Assembly (NCBI GenBank): GCA_039590215.1
Contig: JBDHFX010000019.1
Span: 1 to 42,945 of the forward strand
DNA length: 42,945 nucleotides
Origin: CAMYLR01 sp039590215
Lineage (GTDB): Bacteria; Gemmatimonadota; Gemmatimonadetes; JACCXV01; JAHWKZ01
Direction of reading: 5' to 3'
Notes under the pieces: model-generated
Database searches by the model: none
What the model saw: the letters and a program-made list of their open reading frames with translations, nothing else
What the model was told of the DNA's origin: nothing
In this document: positions 7,088-14,729 of the stretch, one piece after another
Numbering within the stretch: position 1 is the stretch's first letter
Layout: each line of letters opens with the position of its first letter
Translations under genes and position numbers: made by a program

Positions 7088-8830
7088 ATGGAATTCTTTC
7101 AACGTTTGGTCGACGCGCTGGGGGGCATCGTTTGGGAGTCGGGGATCCCGGTTCAGGGCGAGAAGATACCGTTTGTCGTCATGGCGCTCCTCGGCGTTGG
7201 GATCTACCTGACGATCTATCTGGGATTCATACAACTTCGCCGACTCGGTCACGGATTCGCGGTGACCAGCGGTCGGTATGACGATCCGAACGAGCCCGGT
7301 GACGTCTCCCACTTCCAGGCACTTACCACCGCGCTATCCGCCACTGTCGGGATAGGCAACATCGCCGGCGTAGCGATCGCGATTCACTTCGGTGGGCCGG
7401 GAGCGGTCTTCTGGATGTGGGTCACGGCGTTCCTGGGCATGGCGACCAAATACACCGAAGTAACCCTGGCTCAGCAGTTCCGGTCGATCACAGCACCAGA
7501 TCTGGACGCTCATAAGTGGGAGGGCACGGTCGCCGGCGGTCCGATGTACTACATCGAGCGCGGACTGGGCTCGAAGTGGAAGCCGCTGGCAGTGTTGTTT
7601 GCGGCGATTCTGGCGATAACGGCGTTCTTCACCGGCAACGCGATTCAGGCCAACACCGTTGCCGACACGATGTCCACGACGTACGGCATCCCCGTATGGA
7701 TCACCGGCTTCGTGACGGCAGGAGTTGTGGCGTTGGTGATCCTCGGCGGGATCACCCGGATCGGAAAAGTGACCGGCGTCATGGCTCCGGTGATGGCCGC
7801 GATCTATGTGACCGGGGCTTTGTTTATCCTACTCACCAACGCGGGTGCCGTGTTGCCGAGCCTCAAGCTCATTTTGACCGAGGCGTTCAATCCGACAGCC
7901 GGGGTCGCCGGGACCGGGGTGGGCGCATTCTTGGTGACGATGATGTGGGGCGTCCGCCGGGGACTGTTCAGCAACGAAGCCGGTCAAGGGTCGGCCCCGA
8001 TCGCTCACGCTGCCGCCAAAACTGATGAACCGATATCAGAGGGTGTCGTGGCACTGCTCGAGCCGTTCATCGATACAATCGTCATCTGCACGATGACCGC
8101 GCTGGTCATCATCACAACCGGAGTGTGGAACGAGGCCGTGCCTACCGAGATTACGCTCTCGGGAGGAGATCTGTCGTACGTAGCCCAGAGCGAGGCTGGT
8201 AGCTTCGAGAGCGTCGGCGCTCCGGCTGAAATTCAGGTCGAGAACGGTGAGCCGATCGCGACGACGGGTCAGGCGATGATCGCGTGGCACGAAGTGGCGG
8301 TGTTGGAGCTCTTCACCGATCCAGAAATGACCAGCCCGTTTACTGGTCGCGTCGATCCTGGGTTGGCGACCGCTACCGCCGCGGATGGCTCGACGTACTC
8401 CTCGCTCTACGGGCCGGCGGTGGAGAGCGCGGCGCCGCTCACTCAACTTGGCTTCGAGCGTGGGCTGCCCGGATCCTGGGGTGGGCTGATCGTGCTCGTC
8501 AGCGTTCTGCTCTTCGCGATCTCGACGGCGATAAGCTGGAGCTACTATGGCGATCGCTGTGTCTTCTACCTTTTTGGCTCCAGGGCGGTGCTGCCCTACA
8601 AGATGGCATTCGTGACGATGCACTTTGTAGGTGCGGTCGCCCCGCTTGCCGCTATCTGGGCGATGGGCGACGTTTTCTTGGGGATCGTTATTCTCCCGAA
8701 TCTGCTCGGGATTTTCTTGCTGTCACCCCGGGTTCGTGAAGCGACGCGCAGCTATTTCGAGCGCGAGCCGTGGCGCGAGAACTACGAGGTGCACAAACGT
8801 CTACGCGAAGAGAAAAAGGCGAAGCGATGA
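7088..8830 (+). CDS. Sodium:alanine symporter (AGCS) family transporter
   Basis: 580 residues, inner membrane, about 10-11 hydrophobic segments. Family marks are the TALSATVGIGNIAGVA block, GPMYYIERG, TGNAIQANTVAD and RRGLFSNEAGQGSAPIAHAAA. These transporters couple sodium entry to uptake of alanine, glycine or related amino acids. A long hydrophilic insertion between the late helices (about residues 350-455) is larger than in the classical family and probably faces outside. The start ATG 7088 has CAGGAG 6 nt upstream and follows ctlX by 12 nt, so the two are cotranscribed. Its stop overlaps the next lipoprotein start as ATGA. Confidence 0.9.
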   Translation: MEFFQRLVDALGGIVWESGIPVQGEKIPFVVMALLGVGIYLTIYLGFIQLRRLGHGFAVTSGRYDDPNEPGDVSHFQALTTALSATVGIGNIAGVAIAIHFGGPGAVFWMWVTAFLGMATKYTEVTLAQQFRSITAPDLDAHKWEGTVAGGPMYYIERGLGSKWKPLAVLFAAILAITAFFTGNAIQANTVADTMSTTYGIPVWITGFVTAGVVALVILGGITRIGKVTGVMAPVMAAIYVTGALFILLTNAGAVLPSLKLILTEAFNPTAGVAGTGVGAFLVTMMWGVRRGLFSNEAGQGSAPIAHAAAKTDEPISEGVVALLEPFIDTIVICTMTALVIITTGVWNEAVPTEITLSGGDLSYVAQSEAGSFESVGAPAEIQVENGEPIATTGQAMIAWHEVAVLELFTDPEMTSPFTGRVDPGLATATAADGSTYSSLYGPAVESAAPLTQLGFERGLPGSWGGLIVLVSVLLFAISTAISWSYYGDRCVFYLFGSRAVLPYKMAFVTMHFVGAVAPLAAIWAMGDVFLGIVILPNLLGIFLLSPRVREATRSYFEREPWRENYEVHKRLREEKKAKR

Positions 8831-9195
8831 TATTAAGAGGCCTCGCGGCCAGTTGTCTCGCGGTGTTGATCCTTGGGGCCGCCTGCCCACGGTCGCAAGA
8901 AGATCGTCGTCCCGGAGCCGACGTCTGGCAGGAGGAGATCTTTCTCCGAGTCGGGGACAGTGCCGAGGTCGATGGCGGCGGCCTGCTCGTGGGGATGCCG
9001 ATCTACGAACCCGGCAATCGGGTCGCGTTCGTCACGATCGAGCTGAAGAATGCGAGCGGGGAAGAAGTCCGAGAGCGAGTCAAGGTGGTTCGTCAGACGG
9101 ATCTGTCGAGCGCGGTTCGGCTGGCACCCTACGCCGTTCGAGTGATCGAGTACCCGGGCGCTGACTCGGCTCGGTTCCTGATATACCGGGAATAG
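8827..9195 (+). CDS. Small lipoprotein A with a VDGGGL motif
   Basis: 122 residues. The start ATG 8827 overlaps the symporter stop (ATGA). The signal peptide is MILRGLAASCLAVLILGAAC with lipobox GAAC. The mature part reads EEIFLRVGDSAEVDGGGLLV, then beta-strand-like sequence ending in PYAVRVIEY and FLIYRE. It is a clear paralogue of the lipoprotein at 11988: same length, same VG-x-x-A-x-VDGGGL core and the same PY-x-VR end. It resembles small beta-sandwich lipoproteins in which a VGESA-type strand precedes a Cys pair, but the Cys pair is absent. Function unknown. Translational coupling to a transporter suggests an accessory envelope role, which is inference. Confidence 0.78.
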   Translation: MILRGLAASCLAVLILGAACPRSQEDRRPGADVWQEEIFLRVGDSAEVDGGGLLVGMPIYEPGNRVAFVTIELKNASGEEVRERVKVVRQTDLSSAVRLAPYAVRVIEYPGADSARFLIYRE

Positions 9196-9197
9196 TC

Positions 9198-9216
9198 AGC
9201 GGAATTTTTTTCCGCT
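9198..9216 (+). terminator. Weak hairpin, possible terminator
   Basis: AGCGGAA (9198-9204) and TTCCGCT (9210-9216) form a 7-bp stem around a TTTTT loop, right after the lipoprotein stop. There is no T-run behind the stem, so it may only attenuate transcription or protect the 3' end. Confidence 0.4.
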
Positions 9217-9277
9217 CGCTACAGTATTGGGATTGGTCATAGTGTAGTCGCGATCGCATCTCGTGATCGGAGGTAGA

Positions 9278-10849
9278 ATGGCTACGGGAACCGATCCCAT
9301 TAGCCGCTCTGGAAGTCAGGTCCCGGTCCTGGTCCACCTCTCGGGGATCCGGCGCGGGACGACTCAGCGGTTGGCGGCTGACGAGATTCGAATCGGGACC
9401 GCCGATGACAACGATGTGCGGCTTGCCGCTGAGCAGGGGGTCGCTCCTCATCATGTCACCCTCCGCCGCCGAGGCCAATCGTACGAGCTGAAAACGGCCC
9501 CCGGGCACCAGGTCTGGGTGAATAGCGAGCCGGTGAGCACCCTCACCCTTCACTCCGGCGATGTAATCGAGCTCGTTTCGGGCGGTCCAGTACTGCGGTT
9601 CCGTCTCTACCCTCCAGGGTCCAGGGCCTACAAGTCAATACGTGAGGCGTTCTCGGATTGCCTGGATTGCGCGCGGCTCACTGATAACAACGACTTCGAT
9701 CGCGCCTTCGTAGTAGCAATCGGGGCGGTGCGCGAGGTGCTTACCCAGACCCCCTTGTGGATGCGAGCGACGGTGGTGACCGTTGGAACGGCGTTAGCGG
9801 TTGGTTTGGTCGGGCTGGGAATGATGGTTTTCCAGAACCGGGGGCTTCAGGATCAACTGGCGGTCGAGGAGTCACGAGCGATTGGCTTGGGAGAGCTGCT
9901 CGACCAGGCCGAGCAGCGGTTTGTCACCGCCGACGACCTCGATGCAGCGCGTGTGGGGCTGGAAAGTCGACTGCGGGCAGCTGATGAGCGCTTGGGGGCG
10001 CTCGAAGTTCGATCCGAAGCGAGCGCGCGCGTCATTCAATCCGCTGCCCAATCCGTTGTCCTGATCGTCGGGGCATATGGGTTCTTGGATCCGGAGTCCC
10101 GCCAGCCGCTACGGTACCTGGGTTTGGGACCGAACGGTGCACCGTTGACACTTGCCAATGGTCGCGTCGGCGTGAGCGTAGATGGCCGGGGACCGGTGGC
10201 AGAGATCCCGTTTACCGGCACGGCATTTGTCGTGTCTCGCGACGGGCTACTGTTGACCAATCGGCACGTAGCTGTGCCGTGGGAATCCAATGCAGCGTCA
10301 GGACTGGTCGATGCGGCCGGCTTGCTCCCGGTGATGCTGCGATTCATTGCGTATGCACCGGGAGTGTCGGAACCGTTGGAGGTCGGGTTACTGAGCGCTA
10401 GCGATACGGCAGACTTGGCCGTGATTCGATTGGAGCGAGGTCCAATCGGGGCGCCACCACTCTTGCTGCGAGAAGAACCAGCCAACCCGGGCGAGGAAGT
10501 GATCGTAATGGGGTACCCGACTGGTATACGAGCTCTCATGGCTCGTGCCGATCGTCAGTTCTTGGAGGATCTCGCCGCAAATGAGATCCGTGACTTCTGG
10601 GAGGTTGCTCAACGATTGTCCGACGACGGGTACGTGGCACCTTTGTCGACCCGCGGCATCGTGGGGCAGGTCTCGTCGAGTACGGTTGTGTACGACGCCG
10701 AGACCACTCGGGGAGGGAGTGGTGGCCCGGTGCTCGGTCTCGACGGTCGTGTGGTAGCGGTGAACACTGCCATCCTGGCTGAGTTTGGAGGATCGAATAT
10801 CGGTGTCCCGGCTGGTGCGGCGCGCTCGCTACTGGATACAGTCGAGTAA
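9278..10849 (+). CDS. FHA domain - transmembrane - trypsin-like serine protease
   Basis: 523 residues. ATG 9278 is chosen for the GGAGGT sequence just upstream. Residues ~15-110 form a forkhead-associated domain (IRIGTADDNDVRL, then HHVTLRRRG), which usually binds phosphothreonine. One membrane segment follows (~161-185, starting at MRATVVTVGT), then a charged, coiled-coil-like stretch, then a chymotrypsin-fold protease. The triad is visible: His in LLTNRHVA, Asp in TADLAVIRL and Ser in RGGSGGPV. Topology should put FHA in the cytoplasm and the protease in the periplasm, a signal-in, proteolysis-out design. No PDZ domain is seen, unlike DegP/HtrA. No kinase gene is adjacent to explain the FHA ligand. 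A stand-alone gene with 65 nt to the next. Confidence 0.9.
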   Translation: MATGTDPISRSGSQVPVLVHLSGIRRGTTQRLAADEIRIGTADDNDVRLAAEQGVAPHHVTLRRRGQSYELKTAPGHQVWVNSEPVSTLTLHSGDVIELVSGGPVLRFRLYPPGSRAYKSIREAFSDCLDCARLTDNNDFDRAFVVAIGAVREVLTQTPLWMRATVVTVGTALAVGLVGLGMMVFQNRGLQDQLAVEESRAIGLGELLDQAEQRFVTADDLDAARVGLESRLRAADERLGALEVRSEASARVIQSAAQSVVLIVGAYGFLDPESRQPLRYLGLGPNGAPLTLANGRVGVSVDGRGPVAEIPFTGTAFVVSRDGLLLTNRHVAVPWESNAASGLVDAAGLLPVMLRFIAYAPGVSEPLEVGLLSASDTADLAVIRLERGPIGAPPLLLREEPANPGEEVIVMGYPTGIRALMARADRQFLEDLAANEIRDFWEVAQRLSDDGYVAPLSTRGIVGQVSSSTVVYDAETTRGGSGGPVLGLDGRVVAVNTAILAEFGGSNIGVPAGAARSLLDTVE

Positions 10850-10914
10850 GAGAATCAGATAGGTGATCGATCGGTAGACCCGTTGCAGCTTGCGGTTTAT
10901 GTTCAGCCGCCACT

Positions 10915-11991
10915 ATGCCTGACTCGATTACCGTTGCCAGCGAGACCCTGGAGATTGTCGTCCCCGACGATCTCACCATCGATCGAACACAACACCTCGA
11001 CCTCTACTGGCATATGCTGCTCAACCGCGAGCTCGAGGAGCGGCTCGTCAACTTGTATCGACAAGGTCGGGTGGTGGGTGGCGTCTATCGCTCATTAGGC
11101 CAGGAGGCGGAGTCGGTGGGCACCGCCTACGCGCTCAGGGATGGTGACTACCTGACGCCGCTGATTCGCAATCTGGGATCGATCCTCGTCATGGGTGTTC
11201 GACCGGTAGACATCCTGAAACAGTACATGGCGAAGGGAACCGGTCCCTCAGGTGGCAAGGATCTGAACGTTCACTTTGGCGACCTCGAGCACGGCTTCGT
11301 CGGTCCAGTTTCGATGCTCGGCGACATGATCTCGGTAATCGCTGGGGTCGCGCTGGCTGCTCGCATCCGAGACGAGGACCGTGTGTGCATGGCATACATC
11401 GGTGACGGGGGCTTCTCAACCGGGGCCGCGCACGAAGGGTGGAACCTGGTGTGCGCACAACAGCTTCCGGTGATTCTGGTTGCTGAGGACAATTGCTACG
11501 CCTACTCGACCCCGACGCCGATGCAGATGGGCAACCGTGACATGGTCGATAGAGCGCCGGGGTACGGTTGTGCCGGAGAACAAGTGGACGGCAACGACGT
11601 ACTGCAATCATATGCAGCTGCGCGTCGCGCGGTTGATCGAGCTCGGCGCGGTGACGGACCGACGCTGATCGAGGTAAAGACTTACCGCCGGAAGGGCCAC
11701 GCCGAGCACGACGATCAGCGGTACGTGCCCGAGGGCGAAATCGAGCAGTGGGAGGCACGCGATCCGATCGATCGGTACCGCCGCTATTTATTGTCGGCCG
11801 GCATCCTGACGACCGGGCAGACCGAAATGATCGAGGCCAAGCTCAAGGCCCGATTGGATGAAGCGGTGGCTGAGGCGGAAGCCGCCCCAATGCCCGATCC
11901 GAAGAGTATGCTGGAAGGCGTTTGGACGACACCGCGCTGGCTGCATCCACACCCCAACTTTCACGATTTCTCACTGGAGATCGGGCGCTGA
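10915..11991 (+). CDS. 2-oxoacid dehydrogenase E1 component, alpha subunit
   Basis: 358 residues. Thiamine-diphosphate enzyme subunit that decarboxylates a 2-oxoacid and passes the acyl group to lipoyl-E2. The ThDP/Mg site is visible as GDGGFSTG followed about 30 residues later by AEDNCYAYST. The substrate-side GQEAESVG and the phosphorylation-loop-like KGHAEHDD are present. Sequence alone cannot decide between pyruvate and branched-chain 2-oxoacids. The start ATG 10915 has no strong ribosome binding site. Unusually, a lipoprotein gene overlaps its stop (CTGA at 11988) and separates it from the beta subunit gene. Confidence 0.92.
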   Translation: MPDSITVASETLEIVVPDDLTIDRTQHLDLYWHMLLNRELEERLVNLYRQGRVVGGVYRSLGQEAESVGTAYALRDGDYLTPLIRNLGSILVMGVRPVDILKQYMAKGTGPSGGKDLNVHFGDLEHGFVGPVSMLGDMISVIAGVALAARIRDEDRVCMAYIGDGGFSTGAAHEGWNLVCAQQLPVILVAEDNCYAYSTPTPMQMGNRDMVDRAPGYGCAGEQVDGNDVLQSYAAARRAVDRARRGDGPTLIEVKTYRRKGHAEHDDQRYVPEGEIEQWEARDPIDRYRRYLLSAGILTTGQTEMIEAKLKARLDEAVAEAEAAPMPDPKSMLEGVWTTPRWLHPHPNFHDFSLEIGR

Positions 11992-12356
11992 GCCGAATCG
12001 CCAACCTGGCCGGCCTGGCCGGCCTGGCGGGTCTGGCTACCGCGGCGTGCACGGTGACCGTCGGGGAGAGTGGAGTATCGAACCTCCCTGGCGAGGAGAT
12101 ATGGAAGACCGAGGTCGAGCTACAGGTCGGCGAGATGGCTCACGTCGACGGTGGGGGACTCGAAGTGACGCTGATCGAAGTCGACGCGGATGAGGCCACG
12201 CTATCACTCACGTCACGCGACGAGGCCGGCGAGCACCGGCTAGGGTCGGGCGCCGTCGCCGAGGTCAGACCCTACAGGGTGAGGCTTATCTCGATGCAAC
12301 CTGATGGCGGGGTCGTCATTGAAGTTCGCCGCGAGTGGGGAGAGTGGCGTCCATGA
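11988..12356 (+). CDS. Small lipoprotein B (paralogue of A), probable CTG start, between E1 subunits
   Basis: 122 residues if started at CTG 11988, which overlaps the E1-alpha stop as CTGA and has GGAG (11976-11979) 8 nt upstream. From there the sequence reads as a signal peptide: SRIANL, three LAG-type repeats, then ATAAC. In-frame starts farther upstream would lie inside E1-alpha and bury the signal peptide. The Cys context (TAAC) is a weaker lipobox than usual. The mature core VELQVGEMAHVDGGGLEV and the end PYRVRLI match lipoprotein A. Its stop overlaps the E1-beta ATG (ATGA), so it is coupled on both sides. Function unknown. Confidence 0.75.
   Translation: MSRIANLAGLAGLAGLATAACTVTVGESGVSNLPGEEIWKTEVELQVGEMAHVDGGGLEVTLIEVDADEATLSLTSRDEAGEHRLGSGAVAEVRPYRVRLISMQPDGGVVIEVRREWGEWRP
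12006..12035 (+). repeat. 9-nt tandem repeat in the signal-peptide region
   Basis: CTGGCCGGC at 12006-12014 and 12015-12023 is followed by the variant CTGGCGGGT (12024-12032) and a partial CTG. Each unit is in frame and encodes Leu-Ala-Gly, forming the hydrophobic core of lipoprotein B's signal peptide. Slippage could change the core length by three residues at a time. Confidence 0.75.
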
Positions 12357-13345
12357 GCGCGCCGCAGCGAGGGGGCGAAACGACGTACCTGGAGGCGATT
12401 CGCCAGGGTCTGTGGGAAGAGATGGAGGCTGACGAGTCGGTCTTTATGCTCGGCGAGGATATCGGTGCCTACGGCGGAGCGTTCAAGGTTACCGACGGGT
12501 TTCTCGACCGGTTCGGGGGGCAGCGAATCATCGATACGCCGGTCTCGGAGGGCGCCATTGTCGGCGCCGCGGTTGGCGCAGCATTGATGGGGATGCGGCC
12601 GGTGGCCGAGATGCAGTTCATAGACTTCATGAGCTGCGGGTTCGACATGCTGACCAACGTCGCCGCCAAGAACCGTTATCGCTGGGGAGCCGCGGTGCCG
12701 ATCGTTGTTCGAGGCCCGGCAGGAGGCGGTGTTCGCGGTGGGCCCTTTCACTCGCTCCAGGCGGAGTCTTACTACGCGCACACTGCTGGGCTCAAGGTCG
12801 TCTGCCCGGCCACCGCGTACGACGCCAAGGGGTTGATAAAGGCAGCGGTCCGGGATGACGATCCGGTCATCTATCAAGAGCACAAGTATCTCTATCGAAG
12901 GATCAAGGAAGATCTGCCAGACGAGGATTACGTCGTGCCACTTGGCAGTGCGCGGGTCGCCCGTTCGGGACGCGATCTCAGCGTCGTGACGTACGCGGCG
13001 ATGGTTCACGTCGCGCTTGAAGCGGCCGAAGAGCTGGCCGAGGATGGAGTGGAGATCGAAGTGGTGGATCTGCGGAGCCTGGTGCCGCTTGACGAGGAGA
13101 CGGTCCTGACGAGCGTGGCGCGTACCGGCAAGGCGGTCGTGCTGCACGAGGCACCGAGGACCGGCGGGTTTGGTGCCGAGATCTCAGCCACGATCGCGGA
13201 AAAAGCTTTTGAATACCTGGAGGCGCCAATCGTCCGAGTGACCGCTCCCGACACTCCGGTGCCGTACAGTCCGCCGTTGGAGGACTACTATCTGCCCGGA
13301 AAGAACGACTTGCTCGAGATCACAAGGAGGCTTCTTGACTACTGA
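12353..13345 (+). CDS. 2-oxoacid dehydrogenase E1 component, beta subunit
   Basis: 330 residues from ATG 12353, which overlaps the lipoprotein stop. Partner of the alpha subunit at 10915; binds the pyrimidine half of ThDP. Family blocks: FMLGEDIGAYGGAFKVT, DTPVSEGAIVGAAVGAA, EMQFIDF, GPFHSLQAES, VVCPATAYDAKGLIKAA and the C-terminal HEAPRTGGFGAEI. All parts are present and of normal length. The stop shares bases with the TTG start of the following NSS symporter, so E1-beta and the transporter are probably translated from one message. Confidence 0.93.
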   Translation: MSAPQRGGETTYLEAIRQGLWEEMEADESVFMLGEDIGAYGGAFKVTDGFLDRFGGQRIIDTPVSEGAIVGAAVGAALMGMRPVAEMQFIDFMSCGFDMLTNVAAKNRYRWGAAVPIVVRGPAGGGVRGGPFHSLQAESYYAHTAGLKVVCPATAYDAKGLIKAAVRDDDPVIYQEHKYLYRRIKEDLPDEDYVVPLGSARVARSGRDLSVVTYAAMVHVALEAAEELAEDGVEIEVVDLRSLVPLDEETVLTSVARTGKAVVLHEAPRTGGFGAEISATIAEKAFEYLEAPIVRVTAPDTPVPYSPPLEDYYLPGKNDLLEITRRLLDY

Positions 13346-14729
13346 CGTCGGCGGCCCAACGATACAAACCGGACGCGCCGTGTGGGGTTCCAAAATCGCG
13401 TTTATCCTGGCGGCTGCCGGCAGCGCGGTCGGGCTCGGCAACATCTGGGGGTTCCCAACGGTTGCCGGACAGAACGGTGGGGCGGCGTTCCTGCTCGTCT
13501 ACCTGGGTGCGGTGGCGCTCATCGGTGCGCCGGTGATGCTGGCCGAGCTGATCGTTGGACGCCGGACACTGCGCAACCCGGTTGGAGCCTTCAAGGCGTT
13601 GGCACCGCGTTCGGCGTGGGTGATGGTTGGCGGATTGGGCGTTCTGACCGGCATCATGATTCTGAGCTTTTACACCGTGATCGCGGGTTGGACGCTGGCG
13701 TACATCTTGAAAACGGTCACCGGAACGTTCGGTCCGGGCGCCGACACGGTTGCGATCTTCGCCGACGTGGCGGGGAATCCGGTGGCCGCCATCGGCTGGC
13801 ACCTTGCGTTCATGGTGCTCACGATCGGGGTCGTCTTCGGGGGCGTTCGTGACGGCATCGAGCGCTGGACGAAGGTGCTCATGCCGTTGCTTGCCGTGCT
13901 GCTCGTCTTGTTGGCGATCCGAGCGGTCACGCTGTCAGGAGCGGGCCCCGGACTCGAGTTTTACTTCAAGCCCGACTTCAGCAAGGTCACTGGACCTGTA
14001 GTCTTGCGTGCGATAGGCCAAGCGTTCTTTAGCCTGAGCCTCGGCATGGGGGCGATGATCACCTACGGCTCCTACGTATCAAAGAAGGACGACTTGGTAT
14101 CGTCGGCGGCCTGGGTGACGGCGTTCGACACTACGATCGCGATCCTGGCCGGGCTTATCATCTTCCCGACCCTATTCCACGCCGGGCTCGAGCCTGGTGC
14201 CGGCGGAGCGGGGATGGTCTTCGTCGTGCTCACCTCGCTGTTCGGATCGATCCCGCCGGAGCCATATGGAGGGGTGATCTTTGGGACCGGTTTCTTCCTG
14301 CTGCTGGCGATTGCCGCACTGACGTCGAGCGTTTCGCTGCTCGAGGTGACGGTGGCCTGGATGGTCGACGAACGCAAGGTACCGCGCCACCGGGCCGCGA
14401 TCATGCTTGGTGGGCTCGCGTTCCTGATCGGGATCCCGAGCGCGCTGGCCAACGGCGCCGTTGGTTGGCTGTCGTCGCTCCCCGGTGTCGGGCTCGATTT
14501 CTTGACCTTCTTGTTCATGATCTTCGGCCAGTACGCGCTGGTCATCGGGGCTCTCTTCATAAGCCTGTTCGTCGGTTGGGTATGGGGGATAAGTGCCGCC
14601 GGCGAAGAAGTCCGCGTAAACGACGGCAAGTTCCCGTTCGGCCGCACGTGGGCGTTCTTGATCCGGTTTGTATGTCCGGTTGCGATTGTGCTGATCCTCG
14701 GCCAGCTCATCTGGTCTCTCATCGGGTGA
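13335..14729 (+). CDS. Sodium-dependent transporter of the NSS (SNF) family
   Basis: 464 residues from TTG 13335, with AAGGAGG (13324-13330) 4 nt before it. An LeuT-type neurotransmitter:sodium symporter homologue with about 11-12 membrane segments. Marks: WGSKIAFILAAAGSAVGLGNIWGFP at the unwound first helix, NGGAAFLLVYL, the FSLSLGMGAMITYGSY helix and VSLLEVTVAWMVDE. Bacterial members carry amino acids such as leucine, tyrosine or tryptophan; the substrate here is unknown. Its place between E1-beta and E2 suggests it could bring in an amino acid whose keto acid feeds the complex, which is inference. The stop overlaps the next start as GTGA. Confidence 0.9.
   Translation: MTTDVGGPTIQTGRAVWGSKIAFILAAAGSAVGLGNIWGFPTVAGQNGGAAFLLVYLGAVALIGAPVMLAELIVGRRTLRNPVGAFKALAPRSAWVMVGGLGVLTGIMILSFYTVIAGWTLAYILKTVTGTFGPGADTVAIFADVAGNPVAAIGWHLAFMVLTIGVVFGGVRDGIERWTKVLMPLLAVLLVLLAIRAVTLSGAGPGLEFYFKPDFSKVTGPVVLRAIGQAFFSLSLGMGAMITYGSYVSKKDDLVSSAAWVTAFDTTIAILAGLIIFPTLFHAGLEPGAGGAGMVFVVLTSLFGSIPPEPYGGVIFGTGFFLLLAIAALTSSVSLLEVTVAWMVDERKVPRHRAAIMLGGLAFLIGIPSALANGAVGWLSSLPGVGLDFLTFLFMIFGQYALVIGALFISLFVGWVWGISAAGEEVRVNDGKFPFGRTWAFLIRFVCPVAIVLILGQLIWSLIG

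Noticed and set aside
12006..12035. CTGGCCGGC repeats as a protein-binding array or CRISPR-like element
   Set aside because: Units are in frame (Leu-Ala-Gly) and form a signal-peptide core, so coding explains them.
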